Shown: positions 9,867 through 20,387 of the stretch, piece after piece
Position numbering within the stretch: position 1 is the stretch's first letter
Layout: every line of letters starts with the position of its first letter
Assembly: GCA_949155365.1 (NCBI GenBank)
Contig: CASCUT010000003.1
Location: forward strand, 1-64,000
Source of the DNA: an uncultured Clostridia bacterium
GTDB taxonomy: Bacteria; Bacillota; Clostridia; TANB77; CAG-508
Length of the DNA stretch: 64,000 nt
Direction of reading: 5' to 3'
Program-made: the position numbers and the translations under genes
The notes under the pieces: model-generated
What the model was told of the DNA's origin: nothing
What the model saw: the letters and a program-made list of their open reading frames with translations, nothing else
Databases searched by the model: none

Positions 9867-11171
9867 ATGAGAAGCGAAAAAGGGGTAACTTTAATTGCAT
9901 TAACCATTACCATCGTAGTACTAATCATATTATCTTTTACTCTTGTTGTTAATATTGAACCATATAAGGAAAGAAAAGCAAAAACAAATTTTGAACTTGA
10001 TATGCAAAGGCTTAAGGAGGAAATAAGCCAATATTATGCAAGAACGAAAAACTTACCAATTATAAATCGTTATACCAATCTTTCTATGCTAGAAGGAATA
10101 AGAAACTTAAACGATAACGATAACTATTATGTGATTGATATCAATCAACTAGATGTCAAATTATATAATGGAATAGACTATAAAACGATTGTAACAAGAG
10201 GGCAAGAAGCAGACATAAGTGATTTAGTAGATGTCTATATTATTAATGAACAATCTCATACAATCTACTATCCAAAAGGAATAACCTATGGAGGAGGAAC
10301 ACATTATAGAATACCAGAAGTATATAGTGAGATGGCAGACATACAAGTAGTTCCATACTTTAACCCATATATTCCAACCGGTTTTGTACATAAAGAAGGA
10401 GAATGGAATAATGGCTTTACGATAAAAGGTGTTACACAAAATGTAAATGACGAATTTGTGTGGGTACCATGTGTATTAGACCAAAGCAAAGTAAAAGAAG
10501 GAGATACAGTAGTAACCTATCAAAGAATAATGAGTGAAAAATATGCAACGAATCTAACAAATATGACAGATGGAGATAGTAGTGCCAATGAAATAAAAGA
10601 AAGTGTAAGAAAATACGGAGGTTTTTATATTGCTAAATATGAAGCAGGACTAAATGGAACAGTTGATAATAACAGCTTACAAACGGTAACCGCAACCGAT
10701 GGACAGGTTAAACCACTATCACAAGCAGGAAAAGGAGTATGGAATAATATAACAAGAGCAGATGCGATAACAGTATCAAAGGCAATGATTAATCAAGAGG
10801 CAACAAATGTAAAATCAACATTAATAAGTGGAGAAGCATGGGATACAACATTACAATGGATAGTAAATGCATCAGATAATAGAAATAAAGAACCAAATAA
10901 AGATTATGATATAAATTCAAGTGGAAAAGGATGGTATAATGATGTATCATCAAATGCATTACATGTAACAGGTTATCTCAATTCAAAGGTCAATAACATC
11001 TATGATATGGCGGGAAATGTATGGGAATGGACAACGGAAAATTCGAACAATTATATACATCGTGGAGGTTGCTATGTTGATCCATTAACCTATATCTATG
11101 TCGCATTTCGTAATGATAATAATTATGGTAAGGGAATACATGTTGGATTTAGAGTGGTTATGTATAAGTAA
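9867..11171 (+). CDS. pilin-like leader protein with C-terminal FGE-sulfatase-like (C-lectin fold) domain
   Basis: EKG|VTLIALTITIVVLIIL leader; GGFYIAKYEAG, YDMAGNVWEWTTEN, RGGCY...HVGFRVV typical of the FGE-sulfatase family. Confidence 0.8.
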   Translation: MRSEKGVTLIALTITIVVLIILSFTLVVNIEPYKERKAKTNFELDMQRLKEEISQYYARTKNLPIINRYTNLSMLEGIRNLNDNDNYYVIDINQLDVKLYNGIDYKTIVTRGQEADISDLVDVYIINEQSHTIYYPKGITYGGGTHYRIPEVYSEMADIQVVPYFNPYIPTGFVHKEGEWNNGFTIKGVTQNVNDEFVWVPCVLDQSKVKEGDTVVTYQRIMSEKYATNLTNMTDGDSSANEIKESVRKYGGFYIAKYEAGLNGTVDNNSLQTVTATDGQVKPLSQAGKGVWNNITRADAITVSKAMINQEATNVKSTLISGEAWDTTLQWIVNASDNRNKEPNKDYDINSSGKGWYNDVSSNALHVTGYLNSKVNNIYDMAGNVWEWTTENSNNYIHRGGCYVDPLTYIYVAFRNDNNYGKGIHVGFRVVMYK

Positions 11172-11275
11172 ACAAGCCATAATAGTATGTTATCAAAAAT
11201 AGAAAAATAAAAATGAAAAAAATACTTGCATAATAAAAGAAAATGTGTTAAGATAAAAAAGTCTTAACACAAAAT

Positions 11276-11350
11276 AGGGGTATAGTGTTAATGGTAGCAC
11301 ATCGGTCTCCAAAACCGCCTGTGTGGGTTCGAATCCTACTACCCCTGCCA
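11276..11350 (+). tRNA. tRNA-Trp (anticodon CCA)
   Basis: Acceptor AGGGGTA/TACCCCT, loop TCTCCAAAA, GGTTCGAATCC T-arm, encoded CCA end. Confidence 0.95.
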
Positions 11351-11430
11351 AAAAAACGGGGTTAGCAATGAAAAGGAAAACAATACTTTTTATTACTAAC
11401 CTTTTTTGTTAAAAGAGATGGAGTAGTAAA

Positions 11431-11874
11431 ATGGAAAAAGTAAAAGAAATGATAAAAAAAGTATGTACCAAAGAAGTGATTACCTATATTATATTTGGAA
11501 TTTTAACAACAATAGTCAATATCGTAATTTCTTATTTATTAAAAGCAATTTGGCAAGTAGAAGGAAATTTAGCCAGTACAATTGGAATTATATGTTCTAT
11601 TCTATTTGCTTATATTACCAATAAAATATGGGTGTTTGAATCAAAAGCAAAAGGAATGAAAGAAAATGCAATAGAATTTGTTAAATTTATATTAGGAAGA
11701 GCATTTACGATGATAATAGAAATCGTAGGAGTATTTGTTTTAAATGATGGGATCCATCTATTCTATGGAATGCTTACCGATAATATGGCATATTTAATAA
11801 ATAAATGCATGATTACCGTAATTGTAATTATCTTAAACTTTTTTATCAGTAAGTTTTTTGCATTTAAAAAATAA
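11431..11874 (+). CDS. GtrA family membrane protein
   Basis: Four TM layout; YIIFGILTTIVNIVISYLL...FAYITNKIWVF...FFISKFFAFKK. Confidence 0.85.
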   Translation: MEKVKEMIKKVCTKEVITYIIFGILTTIVNIVISYLLKAIWQVEGNLASTIGIICSILFAYITNKIWVFESKAKGMKENAIEFVKFILGRAFTMIIEIVGVFVLNDGIHLFYGMLTDNMAYLINKCMITVIVIILNFFISKFFAFKK

Positions 11875-11905
11875 AAAAATAGGGGCTAAAATAAGGAGGA
11901 AATCT

Positions 11906-12499
11906 ATGTTTAGCTCTTTTTTAAAACTATTTTATACCATTAGTTTTATTCTCTTATTTCTAACAATAAGTATTACTTGTTTCGTTGTTCCAATTATTCC
12001 CAATGTAGAAATACAACAATTAGAAGGAAAAGAAATGTTAATAAGTCCTTATGGTTTTGTATGGCCAATTCCAGGGTATACTACCATTAGTTCCTATTTT
12101 GGAAAAAGAAATTCTCCCACAGCAGGAGCTTCTTCCTTTCATAAAGGACTAGATATTGGAGCACCAGAAGGGACCACATTAATTGCAGTGATAGAGGGAC
12201 GAATTACCTATGTTGGTTTCCTAGGAGGTGGTGGCTATACCATAACATTAAGCAAAGAAAACATGAAAATAACCTATTGTCATGTTTCACCTAACTTTAT
12301 AGTACAAGTAGGGCAAGAAATACAAAAAGGAGAAATTATAGGAAAGGTAGGACCAAAATACGTATATGGAGTAAAAGGAAATACCTATCAAGACGCAACT
12401 GGAAAACCAACCAATGGAGCGACCACAGGATGTCATTTGCATTTAGGAATTCGAATAGAAGAAAAATATATAGACCCACTTCAATTTTATCAACTTTAA
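11906..12499 (+). CDS. M23 family metallopeptidase
   Basis: FHKGLDIGAPEGT and CHLHLGIRIEEKYIDPLQF; start at ATG after aaggagga. Confidence 0.88.
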   Translation: MFSSFLKLFYTISFILLFLTISITCFVVPIIPNVEIQQLEGKEMLISPYGFVWPIPGYTTISSYFGKRNSPTAGASSFHKGLDIGAPEGTTLIAVIEGRITYVGFLGGGGYTITLSKENMKITYCHVSPNFIVQVGQEIQKGEIIGKVGPKYVYGVKGNTYQDATGKPTNGATTGCHLHLGIRIEEKYIDPLQFYQL

Positions 12500-12597
12500 A
12501 AATAAGAAAGAGAAAAATACATATTGCAAAAAGGAAAAAGAAAAGATACAATAGGGTTAAGTAAGAAAACGGAAGAGAAAAGAAGAAGGAGGAAAAA

Positions 12598-13416
12598 ATG
12601 AAAATAACCAATATACAAGAATTAGAAAAAATAGCAAAAGAAATACGAAGAAACATTATTAAACAAGTATATGGAGCTAAATCAGGACATCCAGGAGGCT
12701 CACTATCTTGTGCCGATATTTTAACCGTATTATATTTTCAGCAAATGAATATCGATGAAAAAGAACCTAAAAATCCAGCAAGAGACCGATTTGTTTTATC
12801 CAAAGGACATTGTTCACCAGCGTTATATGCCACACTAGCAGAAAGGGGCTTTTTTGAAAAAAAAGAACTAAGTACCTTTCGAAACATAGAAGGAAACTTG
12901 CAAGGACATCCAGATATGAATAAGGTACCAGGAGTAGAAATGACAACAGGTTCTTTAGGACAAGGGTTATCTGTCGCAAATGGAATGGCACTAACTTCTA
13001 AGTTAAACCATGATGGATATCGTGTTTATTGCTTATTAGGAGACGGAGAAATTGAAGAAGGACAAGTGTGGGAAGCAAGTATGACAGCAAGTAAATACAA
13101 ATTAGATAACTTATGTGCAATCTTAGATTATAATCATTTACAAATTGATGGAACGATTGAAGAAGTAAAAGGGCTAGATAATATAGAAGGAAAATTTAAG
13201 AGTTTTGGATTTCATACTATTGTAGTAGATGGACATCGAATAGCGGAGTTAATTGACGCCTTTGAAACAGCAAAACTAACAAAAGGAAAACCAACGATTA
13301 TTATTGCGAAAACCACAAAAGGAAAAGGAGTATCCTTTATGGAAAATAAAGCAGAATGGCATGGAAAAGCACCAAGCGAAGAAGAATATGAAAAAGCAAT
13401 GCATGAGTTAAAATAG
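12598..13416 (+). CDS. transketolase, N-terminal subunit
   Basis: GHPGGSLSCADILTVLY, TTGSLGQGLSVANGMAL, LGDGEIEEGQVWEA. Confidence 0.95.
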   Translation: MKITNIQELEKIAKEIRRNIIKQVYGAKSGHPGGSLSCADILTVLYFQQMNIDEKEPKNPARDRFVLSKGHCSPALYATLAERGFFEKKELSTFRNIEGNLQGHPDMNKVPGVEMTTGSLGQGLSVANGMALTSKLNHDGYRVYCLLGDGEIEEGQVWEASMTASKYKLDNLCAILDYNHLQIDGTIEEVKGLDNIEGKFKSFGFHTIVVDGHRIAELIDAFETAKLTKGKPTIIIAKTTKGKGVSFMENKAEWHGKAPSEEEYEKAMHELK

Positions 13417-13458
13417 AGGTTGGAAGTTAGAAAATAGGAGAAATACAAGGAGGTAAAC

Positions 13459-14394
13459 ATGAATGAATTAATCAAAAAAGCAACTCGTCAAAGTTACGGA
13501 GAAGCTTTGTTAGAGTTAGGAAAAGAAAACCAAAATGTAGTAGTATTAGATGCAGATCTGGCAACGGCTACAAAAACAGAATTATTTGCCAAAGAATTTC
13601 CAGAGAGATTTTTTGATATGGGAATTGCAGAGCAAGACATGCTTGCGACATCCGCAGGATTTGCTACTTGTGATAAAATTCCATATGCAAGTACATTTGC
13701 TGTATTTGCAACTGGAAGGGCATATGACCAAATACGAAATAGTATTTGTTATCCCAATCTAAATGTAAAAATATGTGCTACCCATAGTGGGGTAACCGTA
13801 GGAGAAGACGGAGCGACGCATCAAATGTTAGAAGATATAGCACTTATGAGAACCTTGCCAAACATGACAGTATTATCTACTTCAGATGATGTGCAAACCA
13901 AATGGGCTGTAAAAGAAATAGCAAAAATAAAAGGACCAGTATACTTACGTTTATCCAGAATGGCAACTCCTATTATTTATGAAGAACAGCAAAGTTTTGA
14001 AATAGGAAAAGCCGTGCAAATAGGAGAAGGTGTAGATGCTTCTATCATAGCAACAGGAGATGTAGTAGCAGAAGCAATGAAAGCAAAAGAAGAATTAGAG
14101 AAACAAGGGATTATGGTGCGAGTAATTGATATGCATACCATAAAACCAATCGATAAAGAAATGATTGTGAGATGTGCGAAAGAAACCAAAAAGATAATTA
14201 CCATAGAAGATCATAGTATTTTGGGAGGCTTAGGAAGTAGTGTGTGTGAAGTACTAGCAGAAGAATATCCAACAAAAGTAATTCGAATGGGAATAAAAGA
14301 TACTTTTGGAAAATCTGGAAAAGCAGAAAAATTGATGAAATATTTTGAGATAACAGCAGAGGACATAGTAAAACAATGTAAAGAAGATAAATAG
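13459..14394 (+). CDS. transketolase, C-terminal subunit
   Basis: FFDMGIAEQDMLATSAGFAT, THSGVTVGEDGATHQMLEDIALMR. Confidence 0.95.
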   Translation: MNELIKKATRQSYGEALLELGKENQNVVVLDADLATATKTELFAKEFPERFFDMGIAEQDMLATSAGFATCDKIPYASTFAVFATGRAYDQIRNSICYPNLNVKICATHSGVTVGEDGATHQMLEDIALMRTLPNMTVLSTSDDVQTKWAVKEIAKIKGPVYLRLSRMATPIIYEEQQSFEIGKAVQIGEGVDASIIATGDVVAEAMKAKEELEKQGIMVRVIDMHTIKPIDKEMIVRCAKETKKIITIEDHSILGGLGSSVCEVLAEEYPTKVIRMGIKDTFGKSGKAEKLMKYFEITAEDIVKQCKEDK

Positions 14395-14415
14395 ACAAAA
14401 AATAGAAGAAAAAAG

Positions 14416-14447
14416 AAAGGATCTAGCATAAAAGCTAGGTCTTTTTC
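14416..14447 (+). terminator. Rho-independent terminator
   Basis: ggatctagc ataaaa gctaggtctttttc. Confidence 0.7.
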
Positions 14448-14645
14448 TTTGAAAAAATAAGAAAAAGAGAAAATAAAAGAAAAAGAGACATAAAGCGAAT
14501 AAATTCCATAAATTACAAGGTTTTTTTCCTTAAAACCTATTGCAAATTATTTGGTTTATTGTTATGATTAGGGAGAAAAGATATAACGATAAAATAGGAA
14601 AATAGCGTTACGGAAACAAGGAATAAAAGCAAGGAGCTAAAAAAT

Positions 14646-15332
14646 ATGATTGAATTTAGAAATGTAAGTAAAACCTATAGCACAGGTACAGAAGCCGTAC
14701 ATAATGCAAACTTTAAAATAGAAAAAGGAGAATTTGCTTTCTTAGTAGGAACATCTGGTTCAGGAAAATCAACCCTAATCAAAATGATATTAAAAGAAGA
14801 AAATCCTACCTCAGGAAACATTATCATTAATGGAAAAGATACAACATTCTTAAAACCAAAACGAGTTCCTTTTCTAAGAAGAAGTATGGGAGTAGTATTC
14901 CAAGACTTTAGGCTTCTTCCAGACAAAACAGTATACGAAAATGTTGCCTTTGCTATGTACATTGTAAGAGCAACACCAAAACATATCAGACGTCAAGTGC
15001 CAATGGTACTGGCTTTAGTAGGGCTAAGTGGAAAAGCAAAAATGTATCCAAATGAATTATCTGGTGGAGAGCAACAAAGAGTAGCATTAGCAAGAGCACT
15101 CGTAAATAACCCATCTATGTTAATTGCAGATGAACCTACAGGAAACTTAGATCCAGAAACAGCATGGGATATTATGACACTACTAAATGATATTAACATG
15201 AGAGGAACAACGGTCGTAGTAGCAACACACGCAAAAGATATTGTAGACCGTATGAAAAAAAGAGTAATTCATATTGATAAAGGCATTATTGATAGAGATG
15301 ATAAAAAAGGTGGTTATGATAGTGAGATATAA
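14646..15332 (+). CDS. ftsE: cell division ATP-binding protein FtsE
   Basis: GTSGSGKSTLIKMIL Walker A, LSGGEQQRVALARAL, followed by ftsX. Confidence 0.96.
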   Translation: MIEFRNVSKTYSTGTEAVHNANFKIEKGEFAFLVGTSGSGKSTLIKMILKEENPTSGNIIINGKDTTFLKPKRVPFLRRSMGVVFQDFRLLPDKTVYENVAFAMYIVRATPKHIRRQVPMVLALVGLSGKAKMYPNELSGGEQQRVALARALVNNPSMLIADEPTGNLDPETAWDIMTLLNDINMRGTTVVVATHAKDIVDRMKKRVIHIDKGIIDRDDKKGGYDSEI

Positions 15333-16224
15333 TGTACTAAGTTATTTAATAGGAGAAGGATTTCGAAACTTTTTCAAAAACAAAAAATCAACAGGAGCAT
15401 CCTTAATGATTATGTGTGCTACCATGTTAATCTTTGGATTGTTCTTCTTAATTGGAGAAAACGTAAACTATATGTTAAAAGAAATAGAATCGGTTCAAGG
15501 AATGCAAGTATACATGATAAAAGACGCAACAGAAGAGCAAATTAAAACGTTAGGAGAACAAATAAAAAATATAGACTATGTAGCAAAAGTGGAATTTGTA
15601 TCAAAAGAAGATGCTTATAACATTGTAAAAGAACAATATAAAGAATATAGCAAAGTATTAGAGCCATATACCGTAGAAAAAAATCCATTTAAGGTTTCTT
15701 ATGTCGTAACACTAACAGACTTATCACAAAGCAAAGAGGTAGAAACACAAATCAGTCAATTAGATAATGTCAACAATATCGAAATAAGAGATAAAACAAT
15801 TAATGCTTTAGTGAAAATTGCCAATGGAATTCGATGGGTATCTGCAGGAATTTTAGTATTACTAGTTATCATTTCCATTTTCATTATTGCCAATACCATT
15901 AAACTTACTGTTCATGCAAGAAGAAAAGAAATCTCTATTATGAAATATGTGGGAGCAACAAATGGATTTATCCGATGGCCATTTATAGTAGAAGGTATTA
16001 TCATTGGTGTTATATCGGCTATGATATCGATTCTAATATTAGGATTAAGTTACAACCTAATTTTAAATAAAATTATGGAATCATCCGTTACTAGTATGAT
16101 ATCCATTACCTTATTACCATTTTCTGAAATCTTTACATTAGTAGTAAGTGTTTACTTAGGATTAGGAATTGGAATTGGATGTTTAGGAAGTATTATTTCA
16201 ATGAGAAAATATCTAGAAGTATAA
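15316..16224 (+). CDS. ftsX: cell division protein FtsX
   Basis: Overlaps ftsE; NTIKLTVHARRKEISIMKYVGATNGFIRWPFIVEG; four TM layout; start is a choice between 15316 ATG and 15322 GTG. Confidence 0.93.
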   Translation: MIVRYNVLSYLIGEGFRNFFKNKKSTGASLMIMCATMLIFGLFFLIGENVNYMLKEIESVQGMQVYMIKDATEEQIKTLGEQIKNIDYVAKVEFVSKEDAYNIVKEQYKEYSKVLEPYTVEKNPFKVSYVVTLTDLSQSKEVETQISQLDNVNNIEIRDKTINALVKIANGIRWVSAGILVLLVIISIFIIANTIKLTVHARRKEISIMKYVGATNGFIRWPFIVEGIIIGVISAMISILILGLSYNLILNKIMESSVTSMISITLLPFSEIFTLVVSVYLGLGIGIGCLGSIISMRKYLEV

Positions 16225-16275
16225 TGGAGACAATAGGGTGACAGCCCGAAATTGTACCAAGGAGGAAAAAAAGAA

Positions 16276-17496
16276 ATGAAGAAAAAAATAGTGCCGTTTA
16301 TATTAAGTCTTATTTTAATAGGGAGTATTAATCTTCCTGCCTTTGCAACTAGTACGAATGACTTAAATAATCAAAAAAATGAAATAAATGACAAAATATC
16401 AGAAGCAAAAGAACAACAAAAAGAAGTAAAAGAACAATTAAGTGAGCAAATGCAAGAAATTTCAAACTTAGATGTTTCTATTTCACAAGTAGAAGAGCAA
16501 ATTAAACAATTAGAGGCTGAAATTGCACAGTTAGAAAGTTCAATTAAACAAGAGCAAGAGAAATTAGAAGAAAAACAAAGAGAACATCAAAAGAATCAAG
16601 AATTAATGGAAGAACGTTTAGTTGTAATGTATGAACAAGGAGAAACTTCTTTCTTAGATATGCTATTTAGTTCCCAAAATATTGTTGAATTTATTTCAAA
16701 CTATTATCTAATTTCACAAGTAACAGAATGTGATAGAGAACTATTAGACACCATAGAAAAAGAACAAGAAGAAATTGAAAACACAAAAACACAGTTAGAA
16801 GAGCAAAAAGGAAAAGTAGACAGCAATAAAAGAGAAAGAGAAACCAAAAATAGTTTACTAAGAACACAAAAAGCACAAAGACAAGAAAAAGCAAACGCAC
16901 TATCAGAAGAAGAGAAAAAACTACAAAATGATATCGAAGCCTATAAACAAAAAGTAGCTTCTATTGATAAAGAGATTGAAGAAGCAATTAGAAAAGCAAT
17001 GGAACAAGAAAAAAATCAAGGAACAACAGGAGGAAGTGGTTCAAAATTTGATGGTACTTTTTGTTGGCCACTAGATTACTCGCCAAGAAGAGTAACATCA
17101 GGAATGAAAATAAGATGGGGAAGATGGCACAAAGGAATTGATATTGGAACCAATGCAGAAGTAGGAAAAAGAGTAGTAGCGGCAGCTTCTGGAACCGTTA
17201 TTTATAGTGCTTACCAATCTGGAACATCTTCTAGCCCAGGATATGGTAACTATTTAATTATCTATCATGGAGGAGGATTTGCAAGTTTATATGCACATAT
17301 GCAATCAAAAGCAGTATCAGCAGGAACCTATGTATCACAAGGACAAACAGTAGGTTATTCAGGAAATACAGGAGGCGTAGCACCACATTTACACTTTGAA
17401 ATTAGAAAAGCATCCTCTGTTGGAAACTTCTTTGGAGTAAACAATTGGTTAGATCCATTAGATTACTTACCAGGAGGCTATACAAGAGTGGATTAA
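16276..17496 (+). CDS. coiled-coil murein hydrolase, M23 family (PcsB/EnvC-like)
   Basis: Signal peptide, long coiled coil, HKGIDIGTNAEVGKRVVAAASGTV and HLHFEIRKA. Confidence 0.92.
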   Translation: MKKKIVPFILSLILIGSINLPAFATSTNDLNNQKNEINDKISEAKEQQKEVKEQLSEQMQEISNLDVSISQVEEQIKQLEAEIAQLESSIKQEQEKLEEKQREHQKNQELMEERLVVMYEQGETSFLDMLFSSQNIVEFISNYYLISQVTECDRELLDTIEKEQEEIENTKTQLEEQKGKVDSNKRERETKNSLLRTQKAQRQEKANALSEEEKKLQNDIEAYKQKVASIDKEIEEAIRKAMEQEKNQGTTGGSGSKFDGTFCWPLDYSPRRVTSGMKIRWGRWHKGIDIGTNAEVGKRVVAAASGTVIYSAYQSGTSSSPGYGNYLIIYHGGGFASLYAHMQSKAVSAGTYVSQGQTVGYSGNTGGVAPHLHFEIRKASSVGNFFGVNNWLDPLDYLPGGYTRVD

Positions 17497-17518
17497 AAAA
17501 TAAAAAGGAGGGAAAAGT

Positions 17519-18668
17519 ATGAAACGTAAAGTTATTTCAATTTTAGTTGTGATTAGTTTACTATCATGCTTTTTCTTTGTACCTAAGACAAAATCAGCTA
17601 CATTAGAAGAGCAAAAACAAGAAAACCAAAATAAACAAGAACAAGCACAAAAAGAACTAGAATATGTGGAAGAGGAATTATCCAGTGCCATTGTAAAAAT
17701 ACAAGAACTAGATGATAAAATAAAAATAGCAGAAAACGAAATCGCACAAATGGATACAAAGTTAGTAGTCTTAGAAGCAAATGTAAAAGAAATCACAGAA
17801 AATTTAGAAAAAGTAGAACAAAGTTATCATGAAAATAAAAAAATAATGGAAGATAGGTTAGTTGTCATGTATGAATGTGGCAATGTTTCCTACCTAGACT
17901 TATTATTAAGCTCTGCTAATTTAGTAGAATTTTTATCCAACTACTATTTCATTGAAGAATTGATAAGAAGCGATAATGAACTATTGCAAAACATAGAAAA
18001 TCAAAAAAATGAAATAGAAACCAAAAAAGAAAAATTAGACAAAGAAAAAGCAGAATTAAAGTTGTTAAAGGTAAAACAAGAACAAACTAGAATTATTATG
18101 CAAAACAATAAAACAATGCAACAAAATCAAATAGATCGTTTATCAGAGGATGAAAAGATACTACAACAAAAAATACAAGAGTATAAACAAGAAGAACAGA
18201 GAATAGAAGCCTTAATACAATTAGCAGCGAATAACTATGAATACAGTGGAGAATTTACAGGTGGTGTCATGGCATGGCCAATTGCAAAAAGTGGAACATA
18301 TATTACATCAGGCTATAGTACAAGAGAACATCCTATCCAAGGTGTGATAAAATTCCATACGGGAATTGATATTGGAAATGCAGGTTTTGGAGCTCCTATC
18401 ATAGCAGCAGCAGATGGAGTAGTAACATTAGCAAGTTACTATGGAGGCTATGGAAATTGTGTTATGATTAATCATGGAAATGGAATTTCTACTCTATATG
18501 GACATGGACAAAAAATATTAACAACAGTAGGAACACAGGTTAAAAAAGGAGATTTAATTATGGAAGTGGGTTCTACCCGGAATGTCAACAGGACCACATT
18601 TACATTTTGAAGTAAGAGTAAAAGGCTCCCATGTAAATCCACTACCATATTTACAAGCATCACAATAA
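17519..18668 (+). pseudogene. coiled-coil M23 murein hydrolase, interrupted by +1 frameshift near 18576-18578
   Basis: Frame 0 ends ...[13 protein letters not shown]; removing one C from tctacccgga gives [32 protein letters not shown]. Confidence 0.85.
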
Positions 18669-18672
18669 AAGA

Positions 18673-18712
18673 AAAAAGTTAGAATAGCTTTTATTCTAAC
18701 TTCTAATTTTTG
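18673..18712 (+). terminator. Rho-independent terminator
   Basis: aagttagaat agcttt attctaactt ctaattttt. Confidence 0.75.
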
Positions 18713-18758
18713 GAAAAAAGAGTATACTAATAAAAAGCAAACGCTTAGGAGGAAAACA

Positions 18759-19952
18759 ATGAAAAAAGAAAAAATGCAAAAAATATATAAGAGTATCATG
18801 CTCGTTCTATTAACATCTGCTATTACCTTTATTATCACATCCATTAGTATGTATCAATCCGTAGGAAAAGGAAAAGTAAAATATGTAGCGAGTGATACCA
18901 TTGGAAGAACATTTCAAACTTTTCGTAGTTTTATCGAAAAAAATTACTTAGGTGAAATCAATGATAATGCTATGCTAGAATCTGCAATTAAAGGTTATGT
19001 AGAAGGGTTAAATGATGAATACTCCGAATACATTACCAAAGAGGAAATGGAAGAATATATGCAAGAAGCCATTGGAAAATATGTGGGAATTGGCATCTAT
19101 ATTGCGAACAATACGAAAACCAATCAAATTGTAATATTAATGCCAATGAAAGGGTCGCCAGCAGAAGAAGCGGGATTAAAATCAGGAGATGTTATTACCA
19201 AAGTAGATGGAGTATCCTATACAGGAGAAACACTAAGTGAAGCTTCGAGTGCCTTAAAAAAAGAAGAAGGGACCAAAGCACAAATAGAAATTCTAAGAGA
19301 AGATCAAGTGTTAAATTTTGAAGTAGAGCGTAGAGAAGTGAAAATCAATCATATTGAGACAGATGTGTTAGAAAATAAAATAGGCTATATGCAAATTTCT
19401 ACTTTTGATGAGGGATGTTATAACGAATTTAAACAAAAATGGGAAGAACTAAAAGAAAAACAAATTACTTCCCTAATTATCGATTTACGAAACAATGGGG
19501 GAGGAATTGTACAAGAAGCTACCAATATTGCAGATATGATGGTGGAAAAAGACAAAACATTATTAATTACAGCAAGTAAGAATAAAGAGGAACATATAAC
19601 AAAAGCAAAAGAAGAAAAAGAAATTAATATGCCGATTGTTATCTTAGTAAACGAAAATACAGCGAGTTCTTCTGAAATTTTAACAGCAGGAATCAAAGAG
19701 AATAATAGTGATGTAACGATTATAGGAAACAACACTTATGGAAAAGGAGTCATTCAAACCATATTTAATTTAACGGATGGAAGTGGAATTAAACTAACCA
19801 CAAGTGAATATTATACACCAAACCATAATGTTATTAATAAAGTAGGAATCAAACCAGATATTGAAGTAGAATTTCCAGAGGAAGAAAATTTATATACCAT
19901 AGAACGAGAAAAAGACCCACAATTACAAAAGGCAATTGAAGTATTAAAATAG
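18759..19952 (+). CDS. C-terminal processing peptidase, S41 family (CtpA)
   Basis: PDZ (MKGSPAEEAGLKSGDVITKVDG), IDLRNNGGGIVQEATNIA, NENTASSSEILTAGIKEN. Confidence 0.95.
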   Translation: MKKEKMQKIYKSIMLVLLTSAITFIITSISMYQSVGKGKVKYVASDTIGRTFQTFRSFIEKNYLGEINDNAMLESAIKGYVEGLNDEYSEYITKEEMEEYMQEAIGKYVGIGIYIANNTKTNQIVILMPMKGSPAEEAGLKSGDVITKVDGVSYTGETLSEASSALKKEEGTKAQIEILREDQVLNFEVERREVKINHIETDVLENKIGYMQISTFDEGCYNEFKQKWEELKEKQITSLIIDLRNNGGGIVQEATNIADMMVEKDKTLLITASKNKEEHITKAKEEKEINMPIVILVNENTASSSEILTAGIKENNSDVTIIGNNTYGKGVIQTIFNLTDGSGIKLTTSEYYTPNHNVINKVGIKPDIEVEFPEEENLYTIEREKDPQLQKAIEVLK

Positions 19953-19988
19953 AAAAACGAAAATTAAAATTTCTTATATCAGAATAGT

Positions 19989-20025
19989 AAAAGAACGCAG
20001 GAAGTGATGTTTCCTGCGTTCTTTT
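19989..20025. terminator. bidirectional terminator
   Basis: aaaagaacgcaggaa gtgatg tttcctgcgttctttt between convergent genes. Confidence 0.88.
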
Positions 20026-20028
20026 GAA

Positions 20029-20241
20029 CTATCGTTTAATGGTATTTCCACATTTATTGCACTTCCAAATCTTAAGACTAGTCCCATAGAGTTTTTTGGA
20101 AATGGGATAAGCACCAAGTGTCATAAGGGTTACAAATCTTTCAAAAGACTTTTCTTCCGCACTTCGGGGTGCTTTCCCTAAATAAATATGATTTGTGTAA
20201 TTGGTACACGACCGACAAAATTCAATTCTGTTTTTTGACAT
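20029..20241 (-). CDS. 70-aa putative zinc-ribbon protein
   Basis: MSKNRIEFCRSCTNYTN...WKCNKCGNTIKR: paired CxxC; RBS aggagg on minus strand. Confidence 0.6.
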   Translation of the reverse strand: MSKNRIEFCRSCTNYTNHIYLGKAPRSAEEKSFERFVTLMTLGAYPISKKLYGTSLKIWKCNKCGNTIKR

Positions 20242-20282
20242 AAAAATCCTCCTACAATGTAATATGAAATAGTATAACATAA

Positions 20283-20327
20283 TTTTACATAATATTCAAT
20301 AGAAAAAGCTTGAATATTTATGTAAAA
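20283..20327. promoter_or_regulatory. near-perfect 17-bp inverted repeat in divergent intergenic region
   Basis: ttttacataatattcaa ... ttgaatatttatgtaaaa. Confidence 0.5.
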
Positions 20328-20387
20328 TAGTATATAATAAAAATGTTAATACAAATTTGCAAATATTATAATAGGAGGAATTTCATT

